Below are positions 50,146-55,147 of a stretch of DNA of 55,147 nt, in pieces (the first letter of the stretch is position 1; the number at the start of each line of letters is the position of its first letter). Origin of the DNA: Halococcus salifodinae DSM 8989. Its GTDB lineage: Archaea; Halobacteriota; Halobacteria; Halobacteriales; Halococcaceae. The notes below the pieces were generated by a model. It saw only the letters and a program-made list of their open reading frames with translations, was not told the DNA's origin and did not search any database. Location: assembly GCF_000336935.1 (NCBI RefSeq), contig NZ_AOME01000074.1, positions 22,053 through 77,199 of the forward strand, in the 5' to 3' direction. The translations under genes and the position numbers were made by a program.

Positions 50146-51546
50146 TCAGTCGTCGCCGCGCGCCCGCTCGAACATCGCGATGGCCTCCTCGCGGCGCTCG
50201 CCGTGATCGCAGATCGGTGCGGGGTACTCGGGCGCGAGATCCTCACGTTCCTCGTCGTCGAGTTCATGCCACGAGTGGATGGCCTCTGGGTCGACGCCGT
50301 CGAGTTCGGGAACATGCGTCGTGATGTACTCGGCGTCGGGGTCGTAGCGCTCGCCCTGGGTCATCGGATTGAACACGCGAAAGTACGGCTGGGCGTCCGT
50401 TCCGGTGGAGGCGGCCCACTGCCAGCCCCCGTTGTCGTTCGCGGTGTCGTGGTCGACGAGTCGCTCCCGGAAGTGGTCGTAGCCCGCACGCCAGTCGAGC
50501 CGGAGGTCTTTCGTGAGGAAGGAGGCGACGATCATCCGGACGCGGTTGTGCATGTACGCCTCCGCGCGGAGCTGGCGCATCCCGGCGTCGACGATGGGGT
50601 AGCCCGTCTCGCCCGCCTTCCACGCCGCGAGATCCTCGTTGTCCTCGCGCCACTCGATCTCGTTCGTGAAATCCTTGTAGTTCTGTGAGACGACGTTCGG
50701 GTTGTAGTAGGTGACTTGGGTGTAGAACTCCCGCCACGCGAGCTCCTCCCGGTAGGTCTCGACCGCCTCGTGCTCGGCCTCGCTCTCGGCTTCGTCCAGC
50801 GCTTCTGCGGTGCGTTCTACGACCTCTCGAATCCCGATGGTGCCGTACTTGAGATCCTGTGAGAGCCGCGATGTGCCCGAGCGTGCGGGGTACTCGCGCT
50901 CCTCGTCGTACTCGAAGATCGGCGATTCACAGAACCTATCGAGGCGCTCACGGGCCGCTCCAGTGCCCGCCGAGGGAAGGTTCGCGTCGGGTTCCTCGAA
51001 CCCCAAGTCGTCGAGTTTGGGGAGTTCGTCGCCGACCACGTCGGCGAGCGCGTCGGCGTCGGGAGCCGGGACGGGATCGTCTTTCTCGCGGTCGAGCCAC
51101 TTATCGCCGAAGTAGGAGAACACCGCGTAAGGATCGCCGTCGTTCGTGGTGATGGTGCCTGGCTCGTGATGCACCGCGTCGTGGAACGTCTCGTGCTCGA
51201 CGCCCGCCTCGTCAAGCGCCGCACGGACCGCCCCGTCGCGTTCCTGGGCGAGGCCCGTGTAATCGTGGTTCCAGACCACCCCGTTGGCCCCGTGTTCCTC
51301 GGCGAGGTTCGGGAGTTCCTCGGCGGGGTCGCCGCGGGCAATCACGAGATCGCTGTCGCGCTCGCGATACCACTCACGGAGCCAGGCGAGCGCGTCGCGC
51401 AGAAACGCCATCCGTGGTGGGGCGGCGTGCTCCAGTACGCTGGGGTCGAAGACGAACACCGGGAGAACGGGACCATCGTCGGCGGCCGCGGCGAGCGCAC
51501 GGTTGTCCGCCGCGCGGAGGTCGCGCCGGTGCCAGTGAAGTCGCAT
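50146..51546 (-). CDS. phr: Deoxyribodipyrimidine photolyase (class I CPD type)
   Basis: This 466-aa photolyase/cryptochrome protein starts MRLHWHRRDLRAADNRALA (antenna domain). The FAD-binding part contains SRLSQDLKYGTIGIREV, ELAWREFYTQVTYYNPNVV, GYPIVDAGMRQLRAEAYMHNRVRMIVASFLTKDL and DNGGWQWAASTGTDAQPYFRVFNP, including the Asn and Trp positions typical of CPD photolyases. It repairs UV pyrimidine dimers using blue light, which suits a sunlit brine. Length is normal. Confidence 0.95.
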   Translation of the reverse strand: MRLHWHRRDLRAADNRALAAAADDGPVLPVFVFDPSVLEHAAPPRMAFLRDALAWLREWYRERDSDLVIARGDPAEELPNLAEEHGANGVVWNHDYTGLAQERDGAVRAALDEAGVEHETFHDAVHHEPGTITTNDGDPYAVFSYFGDKWLDREKDDPVPAPDADALADVVGDELPKLDDLGFEEPDANLPSAGTGAARERLDRFCESPIFEYDEEREYPARSGTSRLSQDLKYGTIGIREVVERTAEALDEAESEAEHEAVETYREELAWREFYTQVTYYNPNVVSQNYKDFTNEIEWREDNEDLAAWKAGETGYPIVDAGMRQLRAEAYMHNRVRMIVASFLTKDLRLDWRAGYDHFRERLVDHDTANDNGGWQWAASTGTDAQPYFRVFNPMTQGERYDPDAEYITTHVPELDGVDPEAIHSWHELDDEEREDLAPEYPAPICDHGERREEAIAMFERARGDD

Positions 51547-51725
51547 ACTCGGGACAGGAACGGGTGCTCCCTAAACCACCGGGTAGCGGTGCGCCGGATG
51601 TGTGATCGTGGGGGGAACGACGGTGTCCGGAATCAGCGGGGCCCCAACGGGCCCGCAGCGTTCACGGCAGCGCGGGCCGCACAGCCCCCGAACGGTTTTG
51701 CCGTTCCGAGACGTGTTTCGTGGAT

Positions 51726-51893
51726 ATGTCGGAGGACGAACGACAGCTCGCCGAGGACAGTCCACCACGGATGGTGCTCTGCCAACGCTGCAGTGAGGAG
51801 TTCGACTGGCGCAAGGACTCGTGTCCGCACTGCGGGTGGGAGAAAGCTGAGTGGACCGACGAAGGCCGGTACGGCCTCGCAAGATCGGACTGA
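51726..51893 (+). CDS. 55-aa zinc-ribbon protein
   Basis: This small protein starts MSEDERQLAEDSPP and has two knuckles, VLCQRCSEEF and DSCPHCGWEK, separated by 11 residues: a complete CxxC...CxxC zinc site. The acidic ends are typical of haloarchaeal zinc-finger microproteins, some of which affect motility or biofilm; the role here is unknown. Stop TGA at 51891-51893. It is convergent with the DUF59-like gene, 38 bases apart. Confidence 0.8.
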   Translation: MSEDERQLAEDSPPRMVLCQRCSEEFDWRKDSCPHCGWEKAEWTDEGRYGLARSD

Positions 51894-51931
51894 ACAGCGG
51901 CCGGAAAGCGACTCGCTGAGATGCGGTCGGC

Positions 51932-52681
51932 TCAGTCCGCCCCTTGGACACCGTTGCGCGCTTCGTTGAGTGCCGAACAGACGCTTCCCTGTCCGGTCGC
52001 GTTCGTCTTTGCTAGCCGCGCGCGGCGCTGGACGGGTTCGAACTCCGCGGTCGGAATCGTCTCGCCGTCGGGCGTCGCAAACAGCCGATCGGTCGAATCG
52101 GTCACCAGACCCACAGCGGTGGCTTTCCGGAGGTACTCGGCCATCGGCTCGGCCGGCACGGGAACGACGAGACCGCCGTCGGCGAGCGAGACGAGTGCCT
52201 GCTCGTCGTCGAGCGAAACGTCCGCGCGCCGGAGTTCGACGACCTGCTCGGGGTCGATACCGGCGTCGGTCAGCGCCTCGACTGCGCGGTACTGCCGCCC
52301 CATCCGTGCCTTCTCGTCGAGCGTTCGCCGCACGTCCGCGATGCCGTCCTCGGCGTCGGGGAAGGCGTCCTCGAAGGCCAGCCCCTCGTTCACGCCACGA
52401 TTGATCTCGTCTTCGTGCATGTGGTCTTCGAGACGAACCGTACACTCCTCGACTCCCGACAGGTCCTCGATCTCGTCGCGCGCGCCGGTCGCCATCATCC
52501 ACGCGAACGCGGGTGAACACCATGCCGTCGGGAGCACGAGTTCCACAGTCACGGACGATTCGTCGATGGCGAGGTCGTGGATGTAGTCGAGTTCGACGAT
52601 CGACTCATCGAGTTCGGGATCGTCAACCCGATCGAGGCGCTCGGTCACGGTCGCGCGGGTCGGGCGGGCGCTCGTCGCCAT
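51932..52681 (-). CDS. DUF59/MIP18-like metal-sulfur cluster assembly factor
   Basis: This 249-aa protein has an N-terminal MIP18 (DUF59) domain: VTERLDRVDDPELDESIVEL, VELVLPTAWCSPAFAWMMA with the conserved Cys, and EECTVRLEDHMHEDEINRGV plus NEGLAFEDAFPD, a sequence also seen in DUF59 proteins of actinobacterial propane-type monooxygenase clusters. The C-terminal 100 residues are an extension without recognised domain. ATG at 52681 overlaps the amidohydrolase TGA by one base. It may help mature a metal site in a partner enzyme. Confidence 0.82.
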   Translation of the reverse strand: MATSARPTRATVTERLDRVDDPELDESIVELDYIHDLAIDESSVTVELVLPTAWCSPAFAWMMATGARDEIEDLSGVEECTVRLEDHMHEDEINRGVNEGLAFEDAFPDAEDGIADVRRTLDEKARMGRQYRAVEALTDAGIDPEQVVELRRADVSLDDEQALVSLADGGLVVPVPAEPMAEYLRKATAVGLVTDSTDRLFATPDGETIPTAEFEPVQRRARLAKTNATGQGSVCSALNEARNGVQGAD

Positions 52682-53733
52682 CAGTCCGCGGCGGCCTCCC
52701 CGTACTGGTCGGCCATGTCGAACTCGTCGCTGAGTTCGTCGTCGCGGAGTTTCGCCTTCCGCTCCTCGATATCGATATCGTAGAGTTCGGCGGCGTTCTC
52801 GCCGATGATCTTCTTTTTCACGTCGTGAGTGAGTTCGACGCCGAACTCGTCGCGCTGGTCCTGGGTGAGTTCGGCCTCCATCACCGCCTCGACGACCCAC
52901 TCGGGTTCCCAGAGCGCGTAGTCGCTCCCGAAGAGGAGGTTGTCCTCGCCGACCCAAAAGAGGAGTTCGCCCATGATCTCGCCGAACTTCCGCGGGCGTG
53001 CGTGCGCCATCGGCGCGACGACCGCCAGCCCGCCATAGACGTTGGTCTCCTGGGCCCCGATGTGGGCGAAGTCGTCGAACCGGGGGAAGCCGACGTGCTC
53101 GACGATGAAGTTGAGTTCCGGGAACGACGTCGCGGCGTCGTCCACGTCGGCCACGTCGAAGGCGTCACGATTCAGCGGCCGAATCGTCGGTCCCTTGTGT
53201 GCGTGGATGTTCGTGATTCCCAACTCGGCGCACTTTTCGAGGTACTCGAACGATTCCTCGGAATCGAGCCGCCAGCCCTTCGAGCCGTCCTTCCACTCGG
53301 CGGTGTAGAGTTTCACGCCTTGGATGTCGTGTTCGTCCTTCTGGCGTTCGAGTTCTTCGAGCCCTGCCTCGCCCTCGCGCGGGTCGAACCGTCCGTTGAG
53401 CACGAACCGTTCGGGGTACTCCTCCGTGAGGTGGGCGTTGTCCTCGATGGTGTTGAACCCGTCCTCGTAGAACTCGCTGAGGTAGGTCGGCTGGAAGATG
53501 CCCATGTCCGCGTGGCCGTCCCGAAAGAGGTCCTCGATCATCCGATCGGCGCTGTACTTGCGGTACTCGTCCATGTCCCAGAGGCGCTCCTCCGGCGTGA
53601 ACGCCGAGTGGTAGTCGTAGAAACACTGAATGAACTGTTCGCCGCCTTCGTGGATGATGTTCTCCTCGCTTGCATCCCAGTGATGGATGTGCGAATCGAT
53701 AACGAACACGTCCTCTCCGTCGTGCCGGTACAT
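52681..53733 (-). CDS. Amidohydrolase family protein (amidohydrolase_2 / decarboxylase type)
   Basis: This 350-aa TIM-barrel metalloenzyme has FVIDSHIHHWDA (HxH), NIHAHKGPT, FIVEHVGFPRFDD and the catalytic Asp in NLLFGSDYALWEP. Such proteins hydrolyse or decarboxylate small acids, but the members that accompany propane-type monooxygenases are needed for enzyme function and lack a known reaction. ATG at 53733 (MYRHDGEDVFVIDSH) is preferred; an AT-rich TATATA lies about 31 bases upstream. First gene of a two-gene operon with the DUF59-like gene, divergent from the alcohol dehydrogenase. Confidence 0.87.
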   Translation of the reverse strand: MYRHDGEDVFVIDSHIHHWDASEENIIHEGGEQFIQCFYDYHSAFTPEERLWDMDEYRKYSADRMIEDLFRDGHADMGIFQPTYLSEFYEDGFNTIEDNAHLTEEYPERFVLNGRFDPREGEAGLEELERQKDEHDIQGVKLYTAEWKDGSKGWRLDSEESFEYLEKCAELGITNIHAHKGPTIRPLNRDAFDVADVDDAATSFPELNFIVEHVGFPRFDDFAHIGAQETNVYGGLAVVAPMAHARPRKFGEIMGELLFWVGEDNLLFGSDYALWEPEWVVEAVMEAELTQDQRDEFGVELTHDVKKKIIGENAAELYDIDIEERKAKLRDDELSDEFDMADQYGEAAAD

Positions 53734-53761
53734 GACGCATGATGAGTGGTCACACGAAACA

Positions 53762-53768
53762 ATATATC
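53762..53768 (-). promoter_or_regulatory. TATA box of the amidohydrolase operon
   Basis: GATATAT on the minus strand, centred about 31 bases upstream of the ATG at 53733. Confidence 0.5.
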
Positions 53769-53771
53769 TTT

Positions 53772-53794
53772 GCCAATTTTTCGGCATAATTGGC
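53772..53794. promoter_or_regulatory. Inverted repeat operator candidate in the divergent promoter
   Basis: GCCAATT (53772-53778) and AATTGGC (53788-53794), a perfect 7-bp inverted repeat with a 9-base spacer. It lies immediately upstream of the TATA box of the amidohydrolase operon and about 100 bases from the alcohol dehydrogenase start, well placed for a dimeric regulator controlling both. Confidence 0.5.
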
Positions 53795-53890
53795 CGCAAC
53801 TCCGTTCGGACGGACTGCGTGGCCGGCTGACGTCACAGACAGCGGTCACGAACACTTTTGCCGACGACTGGAGTACTGGTGTGTGCTACC

Positions 53891-54931
53891 ATGAAGGCAG
53901 CCAGACTCCACGAGTACACCGACGAGATGGACGACGCACTCTCGATCGACGACGTCGACGCACCACAGGTGAACCAGGCCGATCACGTGGTCGTCGACAT
54001 CGAAGGCGCGGGCTGGTGCCAGACGGACAACCACGTCATCGAGGGGATGTGGGAGCAGTACATGCCCCAGGACCTCCCGATGACGCTCGGCCACGAGAAC
54101 GCCGGCACAGTAGTCGCGGTCGGCGACGGCGTCTCGGTCGTCGCGGAGGGCGACCAGGTGATCTGTCATCCGGTGATGACCTGCGGGACCTGCCGTCCGT
54201 GCCGACTCGGCGAGGACATGTACTGCGAGAACGTCGCCTTTCCAGGGCTCTCGACCGACGGTGGGTTCGCCGAATCCCTCCTCACCAACGAACGCGCCGT
54301 CATCCCGCTGCCCGATGGCGTCGATACGACCGACATCGCGCCCCACGCCGACGCGGGTATCACGGCCTACCACGCGGTGAAAAAGGCCGCCCGTGAACTG
54401 AACCCGGGCGATCACGCGGTCGTCGTCGGCATCGGGGGGCTCGGCCACATCGGGCTCCAGTGTCTCGACGCGATGAGCGCCACTACCATCACCGCGGTCG
54501 ATCTCAAAGACAGCGCGCTCGATCTGGCGACCGACCTCGGGGCCCATCACACCGTGAACCCCGACTCGACGGACGTTGCGGGCGAGATCGAATCGATCAC
54601 CGACGACGTCGGCGCGCAGCAAGTGCTCGACTTCGTCGGCAGCGACGCGACCACCGCGCTCGCGCCCGATGTCGTCGCCGCCGGTGGCGACCACCACGTC
54701 GTCGGCTACGGCGGCCACGTCCATGAACCCGCCCAGGCGCTCGTCAACGGCGAATTCAGCTATCGCGGCACGCTCGTCGGCCAGTACACCGAACTCCAGG
54801 AGCTCGTTGCGCTGGTCGAACGCGGCGACGTCGATCTCCGGACCTCGCGGTACGGGCTCGATGAGATCAACGACGTCGCCGCGAAGCTCGAGCACGGCGA
54901 GATCGAGGGGCGGGCCGTTATCACGCCCTGA
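53891..54931 (+). CDS. Zinc-dependent alcohol dehydrogenase
   Basis: This 346-aa medium-chain dehydrogenase has catalytic zinc residues in GAGWCQTDNHV (Cys) and LGHENAG (His-Glu), structural zinc cysteines in CGTCRPCRLGEDMYC, and the NAD-binding turn VVGIGGLGHIGLQCLD with Asp at the end of the next strand (AVDLKDS), suggesting NAD(H). ATG at 53891 (MKAARLHEYTD) is chosen over an upstream frame start. It is divergent from the amidohydrolase and DUF59-like genes; the three together resemble the accessory set of propane-type monooxygenases. Confidence 0.93.
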   Translation: MKAARLHEYTDEMDDALSIDDVDAPQVNQADHVVVDIEGAGWCQTDNHVIEGMWEQYMPQDLPMTLGHENAGTVVAVGDGVSVVAEGDQVICHPVMTCGTCRPCRLGEDMYCENVAFPGLSTDGGFAESLLTNERAVIPLPDGVDTTDIAPHADAGITAYHAVKKAARELNPGDHAVVVGIGGLGHIGLQCLDAMSATTITAVDLKDSALDLATDLGAHHTVNPDSTDVAGEIESITDDVGAQQVLDFVGSDATTALAPDVVAAGGDHHVVGYGGHVHEPAQALVNGEFSYRGTLVGQYTELQELVALVERGDVDLRTSRYGLDEINDVAAKLEHGEIEGRAVITP

Positions 54932-54944
54932 AAGCCCTCGGAAC

Positions 54945-55142
54945 TGCGCGGGCAAGCCCGCGCATCCGGCCTCGCTGTGCTCGGCCGGACGCCTGACGGC
55001 GGCTCCTCGCCCTTTTCATGTCCACCGGAAGAGCAGAGCTCTCCCGAGCCCTGCCTCGTGGTCCGAAAGACGCTTCGCGTCTTTCGTCATTGCAGGAAAT
55101 CGGTGATTTCCTGCAAGCAGTCAGATTCCGTCGGAATCTGAC
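54945..55142. repeat. Tandem hairpin array at the window's right end
   Basis: Inverted repeats follow the alcohol dehydrogenase stop directly: TGCGCGGGC around AA (54945-54964), CGGAAGAGC-AGA- (55026-55046, one mismatch), CGAAAGACGC-TTC- (55064-55086), TTGCAGGAAATC-GGT- (55090-55116) and GTCAGATTCC-GTC- (55120-55142). The last three are perfect, with 10- and 12-bp arms, three-base loops and gaps of three bases. The window ends five bases later. Confidence 0.85.
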
Positions 55143-55147
55143 GACAT

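Overview
The window is haloarchaeal chromosomal DNA. GC is high, the proteins are very acidic, many genes overlap their neighbour by 1 to 8 bases (ATGA, TAATG), and AT-rich TATA-like boxes sit about 28 bases upstream of start codons, as expected for leaderless transcripts. TFE, an archaeal initiator tRNA, haloarchaeal-type FolCP and Mrp operons, a Tat-lipoprotein transporter and a pilin with the SRAVSPVIG-type N-terminus all agree. The style of the intergenic repeats recalls Halococcus, but I cannot prove the genus. Bases 9-27 are an exact Nextera mosaic end, so the left edge is a sequencing-adaptor junction, not biology.

Layout. 28-870: 3' end of a GfcR-like regulator and a small membrane protein. 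890-7411: a metabolite cluster resembling bacterial ebo clusters (AP-superfamily phosphodiesterase, inositol-phosphate synthase, TatD-like hydrolase, UbiA prenyltransferase, two xylose-isomerase-like TIM barrels). 7557-10034: folate FolCP fusion. 10060-10751: a decayed IS6-like element with intact 13-bp ends. 10844-13052: an RsmC-like methyltransferase, a gene-free region with repeats, and the initiator tRNA. 13092-16877: GtrA protein, GT2 glycosyltransferase and a large polytopic membrane protein. 17282-19229: the operon tfe / DUF2110 protein / lipoprotein. 19771-27205: a DJ-1/PfpI protein and a five-gene Dpp/Opp-type ABC transporter. 27312-28988: hpt, a SHOCT protein and a pilin. 29276-35332: a complete seven-gene Mrp Na+/H+ antiporter operon. 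35419-42375: Agl23-like membrane protein, CoaBC, a surface beta-helix protein rich in N-glycosylation sites, an SRPBCC protein, a GNAT-zinc ribbon fusion and an HD protein. 42397-51893: LysE exporter, threonine synthase, FAD oxidoreductase, phosphoesterase, methyltransferase, membrane J-protein, superoxide dismutase, photolyase and a 55-aa zinc protein. 51932-54931: a divergent module of DUF59-like protein, amidohydrolase and zinc alcohol dehydrogenase. This gene set accompanies propane-type monooxygenases in actinobacteria, but no monooxygenase is visible here.

The most unusual content lies between genes. Several intergenic regions carry arrays of small inverted repeats with a fixed plan: about 9-bp (7-12) arms around a 3-base loop, usually GAA/TTC closed by C-G, with a different arm sequence in each hairpin. 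They lie inside or beside larger dispersed modules that have conserved ends and variable interiors (four copies of type B, two of type A). The right end of the window stops inside such an array. These are neither CRISPR nor standard insertion sequences, and I cannot match them to a named element.
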